From an uncultured Pseudomonadota bacterium (GTDB taxonomy: Bacteria > Pseudomonadota > Alphaproteobacteria > RUG11792): a stretch of DNA of 11,468 nucleotides. How positions within the stretch are numbered: the stretch's first letter is position 1; each line of letters opens with the position of its first letter. Made by a program: the position numbers and the translations under genes. Positions 1 to 8,427 of this stretch are shown one piece after another. Where the stretch lies: positions 1-11,468 of the forward strand of contig CADBQC010000162.1 in NCBI GenBank assembly GCA_902796745.1. Reading direction: 5' to 3'. The notes beneath the pieces were generated by a model. It did no database searches. It was not told the origin of the DNA and saw only the letters and a program-made list of their open reading frames with translations.

Positions 1-1602
1 GATGATAAAGGCACTTTTTACTGTTTCGGTTGCGGTGCTTCAGGGGACATTGTTGAGTATCTGATAAGACGAAACGGCATTCAGTTCATGCAGGCTGTGG
101 AACTTTTATCCGAAATTTCTGGTATAAAAATTCCAGAAAAGGTACAGTATGGCGATGATTGCATAAACAAACAGCAAAGCATACTTTTGAAGATTATGGA
201 GTTTTTTAGAAACAATCTAATGATGAGCAATGATGCTATGGAGTATTGCAAAAAAAGGGGACTTGTAGAGGAAATCATTGATAAATTTGCTATTGGTTAC
301 GCCCCAAAAGATAGTTCTTCTCTTCTTCTTAGTTATCTGAAGGAGGCAAAATTTTCACATGATGATATTTTAAATTCCGGCGTTTTCCTGGAAAAGGATG
401 GGAAGTTGATTTGCCGTTTCCGAGATAGGATAATGTTTCCTGTTCTTAACAAAAAAGGAGAACCGATAGCGTTTGGAGGAAGGGGAATTCAAAAAGATGC
501 TACGCCAAAATATATCAATTCTCCCGAGACAGCCATTTTTCAAAAGCGCGAAACTTTGTATGGTTACAGCATGTCTGTGAAAAATATCTCAAAGGGTACA
601 CCATTTATTTTAGTCGAGGGATATATGGACGTCGTAATGATGAACAAATATGGATTTAATACGGCGGTTGCTTCGATGGGAACAGCGTTTTCATCTCAAC
701 ACCTGGCAAAACTTTGGAAATATTCAGATGAGCCTATAGTGTGTTTGGATGGTGATTTTGCAGGATACAATGCCATGGTAAAAATCGCTCTTTTGGCGTT
801 ATCATATCTACAACCAGGAAAAAGTTTGAAGTTTTGCAGAATTCCTGGAGATGACGATCCAGATTCATTTTTGAAAAATCATCCGAAAGCTGAAATGGAA
901 CAGTTACTTTCCAAATCTGAAAATTTAATTGATTTTCTCTGGGGACAATTTTCCAAAAATTTTGCAGAAATGCCCAATAAGATACCAGAAAATATTGCAA
1001 AATGGAAAAAGGAAATTTTTGCTTATATTGATGATATCCAAAATCCTGATATTAAAGCTTTGTATAAACAAGATATTAAAGGACGTATTTTAGCTCTGCT
1101 TGGAAAAGGGAATAAAACCAATTCATATTTAAGTGGGTATAAAAAATCCCTGCAGGTGCAAGTGGATAAAAAAGAAAAAATGTTATTGCGAGAAGCGGTA
1201 TTGTTGTATATCCTGATATCACGTCCATCAGTTATCCCTGTCGTTGTGGAAGAATTGGCTAGCGTTGAGTTTTCTGATAAGGATTTCGAGCATTTGAGGC
1301 ATTGTATACTGGAAAATCCAGATAAACAAGATTTTAGCGATGCAGGCGACGTAGTATCAAAAATTGAACAACTCGCAAATGAGTTTGTTAGTTACAGTGA
1401 GATGCAGGACAATGATGTGATTAGTCTTTGGAAAGATGTTTTTGAGTTCGGAGTAGCGAGAAAACGTGTGGTAGATGATTTGAAAGTAGCAAAAAGTGAG
1501 TGCGAGGCATCATTTGACGAGATAACTTGGAACAGATTCAGGGCATTAAAGTTAGGATTTATCAGTTCTAACAATAGTGAAAAATATGAAATGAAGGAGT
1601 GA
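1..1602 (+). CDS. dnaG: DNA primase DnaG, 3' part (5' end outside window)
   Basis: Primase that makes RNA primers at the replication fork together with the DnaB helicase. The frame is open from base 1, so the start lies upstream; 533 codons are visible of a protein usually near 600. Visible residues 8 and 11 (CFGC, in FYCFGCGASGD) are the second cysteine pair of the N-terminal CHC2 zinc finger; the first half is cut off. The catalytic core follows: FGGRG and KYINSPETAIF, then the TOPRIM domain with the metal-binding glutamate in VEGYMD (visible residue 206) and the DGD pair (250 and 252) in CLDGDFAG. The last ~180 residues are poorly conserved and match the position of the helicase-binding domain. 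An ATG at base 88 is internal because conserved primase sequence precedes it. The TGA stop lies 3 bases before the rpoD start, and the rpoD ribosome binding site is inside the end of dnaG, so the two are probably co-transcribed and translationally linked. Confidence 0.97.
   Translation, partial: DDKGTFYCFGCGASGDIVEYLIRRNGIQFMQAVELLSEISGIKIPEKVQYGDDCINKQQSILLKIMEFFRNNLMMSNDAMEYCKKRGLVEEIIDKFAIGYAPKDSSSLLLSYLKEAKFSHDDILNSGVFLEKDGKLICRFRDRIMFPVLNKKGEPIAFGGRGIQKDATPKYINSPETAIFQKRETLYGYSMSVKNISKGTPFILVEGYMDVVMMNKYGFNTAVASMGTAFSSQHLAKLWKYSDEPIVCLDGDFAGYNAMVKIALLALSYLQPGKSLKFCRIPGDDDPDSFLKNHPKAEMEQLLSKSENLIDFLWGQFSKNFAEMPNKIPENIAKWKKEIFAYIDDIQNPDIKALYKQDIKGRILALLGKGNKTNSYLSGYKKSLQVQVDKKEKMLLREAVLLYILISRPSVIPVVVEELASVEFSDKDFEHLRHCILENPDKQDFSDAGDVVSKIEQLANEFVSYSEMQDNDVISLWKDVFEFGVARKRVVDDLKVAKSECEASFDEITWNRFRALKLGFISSNNSEKYEMKE
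1594..1599 (+). promoter_or_regulatory. Ribosome binding site of rpoD inside the end of dnaG
   Basis: AAGGAG, six bases before the ATG at 1606. It lies within the last codons of dnaG, which supports this rpoD start and coupled translation of the two genes. Confidence 0.75.
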
Positions 1603-1605
1603 ATA

Positions 1606-3459
1606 ATGTGTGCAAAGGGAAATAATAATATTGCGTTAGAGCAGAATATTGAAAATGACCAAAATTTGGCATCGTTAATGAAATTATATAAGGCACGTGG
1701 GTATTTAACAAATGAAGAGCTCCTTGATACTTTCTCGGGAGAAGAATATGATTCCGAAAAACTGGCAAAAATTACAGAATATTTCACAGATAATGATGTA
1801 AAGATAATCAGCATAGAGGATGCAGAATCGATATCTCTAGCAGAGGAAAGCGATGCAAACAGCGATAAAAGTGACAAAAAAGAGGATGATACCGATATTT
1901 TGCAAGAAGATTCAAAAGTAGACGATCCTGTCAAGATCTACCTGAAGGAAATGGGAGGAGTTGGGCTGTTATCCAAAGAAGGTGAAATTGCTATTGCAAA
2001 ACGAATTGAAGAAGCCAAATTTGAACTCTATTCTGCTTTATGCGTAACCTATATGACTTCTGACGCTATCAGTTCGTTACGCTCTCGACTGAAGGATGAC
2101 ATAATTTTGGTAAAGGATATAGTGCTAGGTGATTCTAGCAATGTTGAAGAAGATCTGAATTATAAAGTTAACGAAGATGACGAAGACAATTCTGGTGAAG
2201 ATGCAGAAGAACAGGTGGGAACGAATGACACTGAAGCTAAAATTAAGCTTATCGCTCTTTTCGATAAGCATCTTGAGCTCTTTGAGAAAATTTATGCAAG
2301 GCAAAAGCTCTTAGAGTTTGATAAACTAAAAATTGATAATGATAAAGATTATCAAGAATTGAAAAAAGAAATTGCTACAAACTTTTTTGAAATAAATCTC
2401 AATAATCAAAGAATTAATAATATCAAAGAGCAGAATATCTCACTCATTTCTGGCATTCCAGAGACTGAAAGAAAACTTGTCTCTCAAGCTGAAAACTACC
2501 ACATCAAGAGGTCAGAACTTGTTTCATGCTTTGTAGACCAGGACTTTGATGATAAATGGCTTAAAAACTTTACTTCGAAAAAAGGTGACAACTGGAAAAG
2601 ATTCTGTGATGACAACCAAGAGCATTTAAAGAACCTAATACAAATAGCTCATACTGCAGAAAATATATCAATGATACCTTTCTCGCTTTACAGGGAGATC
2701 CTTCACATAATACAAAAGGCAGAACGTAATGAAGCGCGTGCTAAAAAAGAAATGGTTGAATCAAACTTACGACTTGTTATTTCCATAGCGAAGAGATATA
2801 CCAACAGAGGCTTGCAGTTTCTTGATTTAATTCAAGAAGGCAATATTGGTCTAATGAAAGCCGTAGATAAATTTGAATATAGGAGAGGTTATAAGTTCTC
2901 GACATATGCCACTTGGTGGATTAGACAAGCTATAACTAGAGCAATTGCTGACCAAGCACGAACGATTAGAATTCCTGTGCACATGATTGAAACAATAAAT
3001 AAGTTAGTTCGAACTTCAAAACAACTTATGAGCGAGCTTGGAAGAGAGCCTACTCATGAAGAACTAGCTGAGCGTCTTTCAATGCCTGTTGATAAGGTTA
3101 GAAAAGTCATGAAAGTTGCAAAGGATCCCGTCAGTCTTGAGACCCCAATTGGTGATGAGGACGAAAGCCATTTAGGTGATTTTATCGAAGATAAAAAAAT
3201 TATGATGCCACTTGACGCAGCTATTCAATCTAACTTAAAAACGGCAACTAACAAGATTTTGTCAACATTAACTGGTCGGGAAGAGAAGGTGTTACGAATG
3301 AGATTTGGTATAGGATTGCAATCCGATCACACTTTGGAAGAGGTTGGACAACAGTTTGCTGTGACGCGCGAAAGAATACGACAAATAGAAGCAAAAGCCC
3401 TAAGGAAATTAAAACATCCAAGTCGTTCCAGAAAATTAAGAAATTTCTTGGATAGCTAG
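1606..3459 (+). CDS. rpoD: Primary RNA polymerase sigma factor RpoD (sigma-70)
   Basis: Housekeeping sigma factor, 617 residues (E. coli RpoD is 613). A region 1.1-like segment spans about residues 14-75. Region 1.2 starts at residue 106 with [13 protein letters not shown] long charged non-conserved region runs from about 140 to 370, with an acidic stretch near 185-205. Region 2 contains [12 protein letters not shown] from residue 387 and the -10 recognition/melting segment [10 protein letters not shown] from residue 434, with its tryptophan pair at 437-438. Region 3 covers about 450-525. Region 4 runs from [14 protein letters not shown] (556) to the helix-turn-helix from residue 575 ([20 protein letters not shown]), which reads the -35 element. 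The fully conserved regions 2 and 4 mark it as the primary rather than an alternative sigma factor. It follows dnaG, the common macromolecular-synthesis gene order, and is followed after 14 bases by a truncated envelope gene. Confidence 0.98.
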   Translation: MCAKGNNNIALEQNIENDQNLASLMKLYKARGYLTNEELLDTFSGEEYDSEKLAKITEYFTDNDVKIISIEDAESISLAEESDANSDKSDKKEDDTDILQEDSKVDDPVKIYLKEMGGVGLLSKEGEIAIAKRIEEAKFELYSALCVTYMTSDAISSLRSRLKDDIILVKDIVLGDSSNVEEDLNYKVNEDDEDNSGEDAEEQVGTNDTEAKIKLIALFDKHLELFEKIYARQKLLEFDKLKIDNDKDYQELKKEIATNFFEINLNNQRINNIKEQNISLISGIPETERKLVSQAENYHIKRSELVSCFVDQDFDDKWLKNFTSKKGDNWKRFCDDNQEHLKNLIQIAHTAENISMIPFSLYREILHIIQKAERNEARAKKEMVESNLRLVISIAKRYTNRGLQFLDLIQEGNIGLMKAVDKFEYRRGYKFSTYATWWIRQAITRAIADQARTIRIPVHMIETINKLVRTSKQLMSELGREPTHEELAERLSMPVDKVRKVMKVAKDPVSLETPIGDEDESHLGDFIEDKKIMMPLDAAIQSNLKTATNKILSTLTGREEKVLRMRFGIGLQSDHTLEEVGQQFAVTRERIRQIEAKALRKLKHPSRSRKLRNFLDS

Positions 3460-3461
3460 AG

Positions 3462-3468
3462 AAGGAGG
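3462..3468 (+). promoter_or_regulatory. Strong ribosome binding site of the truncated dehydratase gene
   Basis: AAGGAGG, five bases before the ATG at 3474: a full match to the anti-Shine-Dalgarno core. It fixes this start and suggests the truncated gene is still translated. Confidence 0.75.
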
Positions 3469-3473
3469 ACAAA

Positions 3474-4409
3474 ATGAGTATAGAGGCTACGTTATCAAAA
3501 TTTGGAAAAATTTTGGACAGGACGTTCTTTAGTTTGAAAAAGACTTTTGTATCCATTTTTGAATCTGGAGAAAATACAGACAATCAAAAACCAGAGCAGT
3601 ATAGGCATTCATCGACAACATCGCCTTACTTTGTTCTAGCCTTTGATGCTTTTTTGGCTTTCCTTTCGCTCTTCATATCGATACACCTTCGGATAGGTAT
3701 GGATTTTCTGGATTATTCCCCAGCTTATATATTGAAAAATATGCTGGTTTTTAGTCTCGTCAGTACGAGTATTTTTCTTTGGCTACAAACTTATCAGGCT
3801 TTCTGGAGGTATACAACGATGGAAGATATGACCCCAATATTTCTTTCTGTTATACTGGCAAATTTGCTCTTTTTTCCGCTAATGATGCTAATGAACCAAG
3901 GTGACTTTTTGCCATACTCTGTTTTGATAATTAATGTATTTGTGCTTAGCATTAGTCTTATGATTCCACGATTTTTGTGCAGGATAGTATACAATCAAAA
4001 GCTAAGCAAAATACAGAAGTTTGATGCAATAGTTCGAAACAAGTCACAAACAACATACGTTCCTCGAGTATTGCTGATAGGTAATATAGAATCAGTAGAG
4101 GCATTCAGCCGGGAGATAATATCAAATGATGATGTGTCATTTAATTTATCGCCTATAGGAATTTTGACACTTGACCAAGCAGATATTGGACGGACAATCA
4201 AGGGGATCCCTATCCTTGGCGAACTACGAGATATCGATAAGGTGATGCAAACTTTGTCTAAAGAGGGTGTGCCACCTGAACAGCTTGTGATAGCCGAAAA
4301 ACAATTATCTGACAAAGCAAAAAAATTTGTGATAAGATATGCGCAAAAATCCAATGTTTTGCTTCTGCATGCAATATTTCAATTTTCGTTTTGTAAAGTT
4401 AGCGAATAA
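3474..4409 (+). CDS. Truncated PglF/WbpM/CapD-type polysaccharide biosynthesis membrane protein
   Basis: The 311 residues match the N-terminal half of membrane-bound nucleotide-sugar 4,6-dehydratases, which are normally about 600-650 residues. Four hydrophobic segments lie near residues 50-73, 87-107, 118-138 and 146-165. A Rossmann-like CoA-binding-type domain follows, beginning PRVLLIG at about residue 197 and including GIPILGELRDI and the family-typical PEQLVIAEKQLSDKAKKFV. Soon after this the protein ends in an atypical tail (FQFSFCKVSE) and a TAA-TAG double stop. The catalytic short-chain dehydrogenase domain, with its glycine-rich NAD-binding motif and YxxxK site, is absent, and no trace of it is visible downstream on the + strand. 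Full-length relatives make UDP- or dNDP-4-keto-6-deoxy sugars for O-antigen, capsule or glycoprotein glycans. This copy cannot do that alone. The reading frame is otherwise clean and has a strong ribosome binding site, so it is either a recent truncation or a membrane protein kept for another role. Confidence 0.8.
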   Translation: MSIEATLSKFGKILDRTFFSLKKTFVSIFESGENTDNQKPEQYRHSSTTSPYFVLAFDAFLAFLSLFISIHLRIGMDFLDYSPAYILKNMLVFSLVSTSIFLWLQTYQAFWRYTTMEDMTPIFLSVILANLLFFPLMMLMNQGDFLPYSVLIINVFVLSISLMIPRFLCRIVYNQKLSKIQKFDAIVRNKSQTTYVPRVLLIGNIESVEAFSREIISNDDVSFNLSPIGILTLDQADIGRTIKGIPILGELRDIDKVMQTLSKEGVPPEQLVIAEKQLSDKAKKFVIRYAQKSNVLLLHAIFQFSFCKVSE

Positions 4410-4644
4410 ATAGAATAGAGATTGCCCATCCATACAATAGGGATTGGAAAGCAGACTTGTGTATTACTCGGCGAAGTACGACGACGGATGATAACAGCAT
4501 GATGTAATGCTTCGTCTTTCTTGAGTCCCGCAACCAAATCGTGCCTTAAAACTACTTACATATACTTTCCGCATTTTTACTAAGTTCATTTGTGTGCATA
4601 AAATTGCCTTCAATACGTACAACAACAAGATTATCTTCACCAAT
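4382..4644 (-). pseudogene. Decayed minus-strand gene fragment, unidentified
   Basis: This falls in the otherwise geneless gap between two convergent genes (4410-4843). Two adjacent minus-strand frames look coding but have no start. The upstream one (4644-4555, 30 codons) contains IGEDNLVVVRIEGN and many codons of purine-N-pyrimidine type. The next frame (4555-4382, 58 codons) contains HDLVAGLKKDEALHHAVII and ends in a TGA inside the 3' end of the truncated dehydratase gene. A single frameshift near 4555 would join them. A third minus frame (4679-4464, 71 codons) is also open, but its composition is less protein-like. I do not recognise the family. The best reading is a relic of a gene broken by the rearrangement that also removed the dehydratase 3' half. 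The rest of the gap, 4645-4843, shows nothing I can support. Confidence 0.3.
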
Positions 4645-4843
4645 TCATTTATAGGATGCAGAATAGGCGTTTCGCCCATAGCATTTATGGCTAAATACTG
4701 TAACGTGCAGAGAAAATCCAGATTGTAATGTTATACATCACATTAATATCATAATTGGATTGACTTTGCTTACAGATAATACAAAAGTACAAATAGATAT
4801 GCTCAGCTGGTTGATACCTTAAAAATTTTGGATATTGTTTTTT

Positions 4844-5461
4844 TTAATTCAAAAATGTAGCTCCGATTTCCCAACCTTCTTTAGAAACTTTATGACGAGT
4901 ATTATAGCAAGTATGAAGAGATGCATTTACCTCTAATTGTTCTAAATCAGATTTTGCTTGTAGCGCTCTTTCATATGGAATAACGTTATCATCAACGGAA
5001 TGAACAAGTAAAATCTCAGGAGTTGATACATTTTTTCTGTACGCATTAGGAGCGAATAGACCACAGCAGACCAGTATCTTCGATATCTTTGTATAGTACA
5101 TCATTTCCAAAGCCATAATCGCCCCCTGAGAAATTCCGACTAAATAGACATTATCGCATCTGAATTCCAGGCTTTTTGTCTCAATATATTTACATAAATT
5201 TGGTGCAGAGTAATCTAAACCTTTACGAATTTCTTCAAAGTCCATATTGTCCAAAGAAAGGGAAAACCACTGTCGTCCAGTCCAGGTTTCGCACGGATTA
5301 GGGGCGTCCGGGAACAGAAATATAGCGTTATCAACACTTGGTGTTAAAAAAGTTTTTCCAATTTTTATGTAATCTGAACCACTGTTTCCGTATCCGTGGA
5401 GAATTATCACCAACTTATCCATGCGCTTAAAGTGAGCGGATTTCATAGTAATATCATTCAT
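4844..5461 (-). CDS. Serine alpha/beta hydrolase, carboxylesterase/phospholipase family
   Basis: A 205-residue single-domain hydrolase of the Abhydrolase_2 (carboxylesterase/acyl-protein thioesterase-like) family, which cleaves ester or thioester bonds in the cytoplasm. After a short leader, strand KLVIILHGYGNSG (from residue 16) carries the oxyanion-hole HG. The nucleophile is Ser111 in GISQG, the acid is Asp158 in HSVDDNVIP, and the histidine is His190 in TRHKVS, so the catalytic triad is complete. The segment FLFPDAPNPCE and the GRQWFSL stretch are typical of this family. No signal peptide is seen. The chosen ATG overlaps the end of the upstream CBS-domain gene by 8 bases, suggesting translational coupling. 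ATG codons at residues 6 and 14 are alternatives, and residue 14 would still leave the whole fold. The physiological substrate cannot be inferred from the sequence. Confidence 0.88.
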   Translation of the reverse strand: MNDITMKSAHFKRMDKLVIILHGYGNSGSDYIKIGKTFLTPSVDNAIFLFPDAPNPCETWTGRQWFSLSLDNMDFEEIRKGLDYSAPNLCKYIETKSLEFRCDNVYLVGISQGAIMALEMMYYTKISKILVCCGLFAPNAYRKNVSTPEILLVHSVDDNVIPYERALQAKSDLEQLEVNASLHTCYNTRHKVSKEGWEIGATFLN

Positions 5462-6737
5462 TTTCAGATTTTTCTTCTAGCTTACTGATTCGAATGAGTG
5501 TAATCTGTACACGTTGACGTTTCAATATTTCAAATTTGTATCCATGTAAAACAAAAGTTTGTCCAATCTCAGGAATAATTCCTACGGAATTTATCACAAA
5601 TCCGGCCACAGTGGATGCTGTATCACTCCGAAAATCTGTATTTATCTCTCGATTTAAATCGCGTATATTTACAGAGCCATCAACAATACATGAACCATCT
5701 TCTTGCCTCCTTATACCATTTTGAGCAACAACGTCGTGTTCATCTTCTATGTTGCCAACTATTTCTTCAATAATATCCTCCAGCGTGACAATGCCCATAA
5801 ATGAACCATATTCATCAACAACTAAAGCAAAGTGCTCATGGTTAGTTTTAAAGGACTGTAATTGATCAAGCAAATTTTTATTTTCAGGAATAAATCGCGG
5901 AGCTAACGCTATATCCAGCACATTTATATCTTCTTTTTCTTCTTTGCGCTTCAGTGCCTTTAGCAAATCTTTAACATGTAGCACTCCAACAATATTGTCT
6001 CGGTTTTGACTCCAGAGAGGAATACGCGTAAACGGACAAGACATTATCCTTTCAACAAGTTGAGAAATTGGTTCATCTGCGCACATCATGGTGACGTTTT
6101 TTCGATGCACCATTATGTTCGCTACTGTTACTTCCCCCAGATCAAGAACACTCTGAAGCATTTCTTTTTCTTTCTGTGTATCTTCTACATTTTCGCCTTT
6201 ATGTAGAGCTATTGCGCCTTTTAGTTCTTCCAGCGAATCTTCGTACTCAGATTTGCTATTCTTTGAGGTCGGTTGGAGCAGATTTATCAGTTTTTTAGCG
6301 ATAAACCCGATCACTTTATTCAATGGACGTAAGGCTTTGTATGTTATTTTTATGCAATACGCCGATGGAAGTAGTATACTTTCTGGATTTGCAATAGTTA
6401 GCATCTTAGGCAAAACCTCAGCAAATAATACGATAAATACACTGGTAATTATTGGAGCAAGTATGATGGCGTAATCTCCTAAAATTTCGGAAAACAAGTC
6501 AGTTGTTACTGCCACCGCCATGGCATTAAGAATAGTTGCACAAGTAAGTATGGCACTGATGACTAGCCCGATTTCTGATTGTAATGCAAGTATTAACTTA
6601 GCTTTGAGATTCCCTTCCTTCGCTATTGTATACATTTTGGGTTTGGAATACGCGGTCATTGCTGTCTCACAAGCCGAAAAGAACGCAGATAACAGCAAAA
6701 ATAAGGCAACAAAAATTATATTTAATAACAAAAGCAT
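5454..6737 (-). CDS. HlyC/CorC family membrane protein (DUF21 + paired CBS + CorC_HlyC domain)
   Basis: Inner-membrane protein of the CNNM/CorC group, linked in the family to magnesium or other cation export; older annotations call it hemolysin-like. With the ATG at 6737 it has 427 residues. The DUF21 transmembrane domain occupies about residues 1-150, with SAFFSACETAMTA after the first helix and the conserved AEVLPK at about 106. Two CBS motifs follow, from about VTVANIMVHRKNV (residue 203) to DEYGSFMGIVTLEDIIEEIV (from 308), where regulatory adenine nucleotides would bind. The C-terminal transporter-associated domain (about 340-415) is complete. An upstream in-frame ATG at 6773 would add 12 residues (MHHCQVRINREQ) ahead of the hydrophobic start and overlap the upstream gene by 29 bases. 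I prefer 6737, preceded by a modest GAGA-type ribosome binding site. It lies between the secreted coiled-coil gene and the hydrolase, probably in one operon. Confidence 0.9.
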   Translation of the reverse strand: MLLLLNIIFVALFLLLSAFFSACETAMTAYSKPKMYTIAKEGNLKAKLILALQSEIGLVISAILTCATILNAMAVAVTTDLFSEILGDYAIILAPIITSVFIVLFAEVLPKMLTIANPESILLPSAYCIKITYKALRPLNKVIGFIAKKLINLLQPTSKNSKSEYEDSLEELKGAIALHKGENVEDTQKEKEMLQSVLDLGEVTVANIMVHRKNVTMMCADEPISQLVERIMSCPFTRIPLWSQNRDNIVGVLHVKDLLKALKRKEEKEDINVLDIALAPRFIPENKNLLDQLQSFKTNHEHFALVVDEYGSFMGIVTLEDIIEEIVGNIEDEHDVVAQNGIRRQEDGSCIVDGSVNIRDLNREINTDFRSDTASTVAGFVINSVGIIPEIGQTFVLHGYKFEILKRQRVQITLIRISKLEEKSENE

Positions 6738-6744
6738 CTGTTCT

Positions 6745-7278
6745 CTATTTATCCTTACTTGGCAATGGTGCATTGCTCTCTACTTGAGAGGAATGACTAA
6801 TTTCGACAAGTTCCAGTGGTCGAAACTGCATATCCTTAATTTTTCGCCTTTTTTTTCTATAATCCAAAGAATCTATTGTAAAAACTTCGTGAGGTTTTGA
6901 ACTCAAATATTCATCCTGTGTTTTTGATTTCTTTGACTTTGACATTATGAACCTGTATGTTTTCTCAAGTTCTTTCATCTTTTTATTATAATCATCGACC
7001 AAATCCTGCAAAAGTTTATCGTTAGCTTTTTGTTTTGCAGTTTGATCTTCAATGTGAATTAACGCATCCTTTAGAGTGTTTATATCTTGTTTATACTTAT
7101 CTATATCCGTGTTATCCTCCTTTTTGTTTTGTTTTTTAGAGGCATCCGACTTTTCCACTTCCGTCAGAAGAGCATTCAAAAAATCTTTTTGTCCCTGTAT
7201 ATTCGAAAAACTCAATTTTGCCTCTAGCGAAAATACCAAGGAAGAAATAATCAATGTAAACAGAGTTCGTACGTACAT
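6745..7278 (-). CDS. Putative secreted or periplasmic coiled-coil protein, unknown function
   Basis: I do not recognise this 177-residue protein. It begins with a Sec-type signal peptide: basic MYVR, a hydrophobic stretch TLFTLIISSLVFSL, and a possible cleavage site after SLEA near residue 20. The mature part is highly charged and lysine-rich. Residues about 57-115 show heptad-like spacing and few helix breakers, consistent with a coiled coil. A very basic patch (RKKRRKIK) lies near residue 142. No cysteines or catalytic motifs stand out, which suggests a structural or scaffolding part in the periplasm. The stop lies 7 bases before the preferred start of the CorC-type gene, so they are probably co-transcribed. 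Upstream (7279-7410) there is room for a promoter; a TTGCAA at 7323-7328 is a possible -35 element, but the matching -10 is poor. Confidence 0.65.
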   Translation of the reverse strand: MYVRTLFTLIISSLVFSLEAKLSFSNIQGQKDFLNALLTEVEKSDASKKQNKKEDNTDIDKYKQDINTLKDALIHIEDQTAKQKANDKLLQDLVDDYNKKMKELEKTYRFIMSKSKKSKTQDEYLSSKPHEVFTIDSLDYRKKRRKIKDMQFRPLELVEISHSSQVESNAPLPSKDK

Positions 7279-7410
7279 TGCCCAACCGATTTTCTCACCC
7301 TATTTAGAATATACCACGGATATTGCAAAATCCGCAATGAATTTTGAACAAAGCACATTTCGCAGGGGATTCATTTTTAGACAACGTTATCAGCCTTAAC
7401 TGACGAATGT

Positions 7411-8427
7411 TTAAAATTCCGTACTACACTTCAACAATCCTATTGCTTCCCTCACCTCAGCTATGGTTTGCTTTGCAATTTTCCGTGCTTTAATTGAACC
7501 ATCCATAAGCATATCAATTACAGTACTGTCTGATATCTCTGCTCGCTTCTCACGTATAGGCTTAAGCAATGCTTGAAGAGTGTCGTTCAGCAGTGATTTT
7601 AACACTGTATCACCCAGTCCGCCCTTTTGGTATCTAGTTTTTAGTTCGTCCAATTCCGCTTTATTTTCGTAGAAAGCATCCAGGTACGCAAAAACAACAT
7701 TACCTTCAATTCTACCTGGATCTGATACCTTCACATGGTTTGGATCAGTATACATACTATAAACCTTTTGCTTCAAAATCTCGCTAGAATCTGACATAAA
7801 AATGGCATTATTCAGCGATTTACTCGCTTTAGCCTTCCCATCTATCCCGACTAATCTGCCAACTTTTCCAACCATTGCTTCGGCTTCCAGCAAAACATTT
7901 GTGTTATAGATACGATTGAAGCGACGTACAATCTCATTAGCGATCTCAATTAATGGAAGTTGATCTTCCCCTACTGGAATTAATTGTGCTTTAAAAGCGG
8001 TGATATCAGCTGTTTGGCTGACTGGATATGCCAAAAAACCAGCAGGAATGGAATCTGAAAAACTCTTTTGTTGCAGTTCATTCTTAACAGTTGGATTTCT
8101 TTCAAGCCGTGAGACAGAAATCAAATTCATAAAATATACAGTAAGTTCAAACAATTCTGGAATTAGCGATTGAACAAATAATGTACATTTTTTAGGGTCT
8201 ATCCCCGCGGATAAGTAATCCTTTGTAACTTCAGTAACATTAGCTCGTACCTTTTCAGGATTATCAAAATTGTCAGACAGCGCCTGCACATCAGCAATCA
8301 TGATAAAGCAACGGTAACTATCTTGTAGCGTTACTCTATTCTTTAAAGATCCCACATAGTGCCCTAAATGCAAATGCCCAGTTGGTCTATCAGCCGTCAA
8401 AACGACTTTGTTTTCAGTTGTCTCCAT
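7411..8427 (-). CDS. trpS: Tryptophanyl-tRNA synthetase
   Basis: Class I aminoacyl-tRNA synthetase charging tRNA-Trp. With the ATG at 8427 it has 338 residues, the normal bacterial TrpRS size. The ATP-binding HIGH-type motif is HLGH, in TGHLHLGHYVGSL (about residues 17-28). Other family hallmarks are AYPVSQTADI and PVGEDQLPLIEIA. The second signature reads DGKAKASKSLNNAI (about 196-209), so the usual KMSKS is KASKS, with alanine for methionine; both lysines and the serine are kept, so activity is expected. A TTG at 8433 could start it two codons earlier. Either start overlaps the 3' end of the FYDLN-acid gene (by 14 or 20 bases), so translation is probably coupled and both genes share the promoter at 8741-8771. 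No clear terminator follows the stop. Confidence 0.97.
   Translation of the reverse strand: METTENKVVLTADRPTGHLHLGHYVGSLKNRVTLQDSYRCFIMIADVQALSDNFDNPEKVRANVTEVTKDYLSAGIDPKKCTLFVQSLIPELFELTVYFMNLISVSRLERNPTVKNELQQKSFSDSIPAGFLAYPVSQTADITAFKAQLIPVGEDQLPLIEIANEIVRRFNRIYNTNVLLEAEAMVGKVGRLVGIDGKAKASKSLNNAIFMSDSSEILKQKVYSMYTDPNHVKVSDPGRIEGNVVFAYLDAFYENKAELDELKTRYQKGGLGDTVLKSLLNDTLQALLKPIREKRAEISDSTVIDMLMDGSIKARKIAKQTIAEVREAIGLLKCSTEF

Noticed and set aside
88..1602. Treating the ATG at 88 as the start of dnaG
   Set aside because: The frame continues upstream to base 1 and encodes the conserved zinc-finger end FYCFGCGASGD, so the gene is cut by the window edge.
4382..4555. Faint resemblance of the fragment containing LKKDEALHHAVIIRRR to ribosomal protein L14
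   Set aside because: The likeness covers only about 15 residues, and the flanking conserved L14 motifs are absent.
4555..4660. Possible use of TGA as tryptophan, which would extend the minus-strand fragment through a TGA at 4645-4647
   Set aside because: dnaG ends with TGA directly before the rpoD ribosome binding site and start, as in the standard code, so reassignment is not needed or supported.
7301..7328. Promoter for the secreted coiled-coil gene (TTGCAA with TAAATA 16 bases downstream)
   Set aside because: The -10 candidate matches only half of the consensus, so I did not list it as a feature.
7076..7399. Open plus-strand frame of 107 codons
   Set aside because: It lies mostly antisense to the secreted coiled-coil gene, has the F/S-rich composition of a shadow, and has no ribosome binding site.
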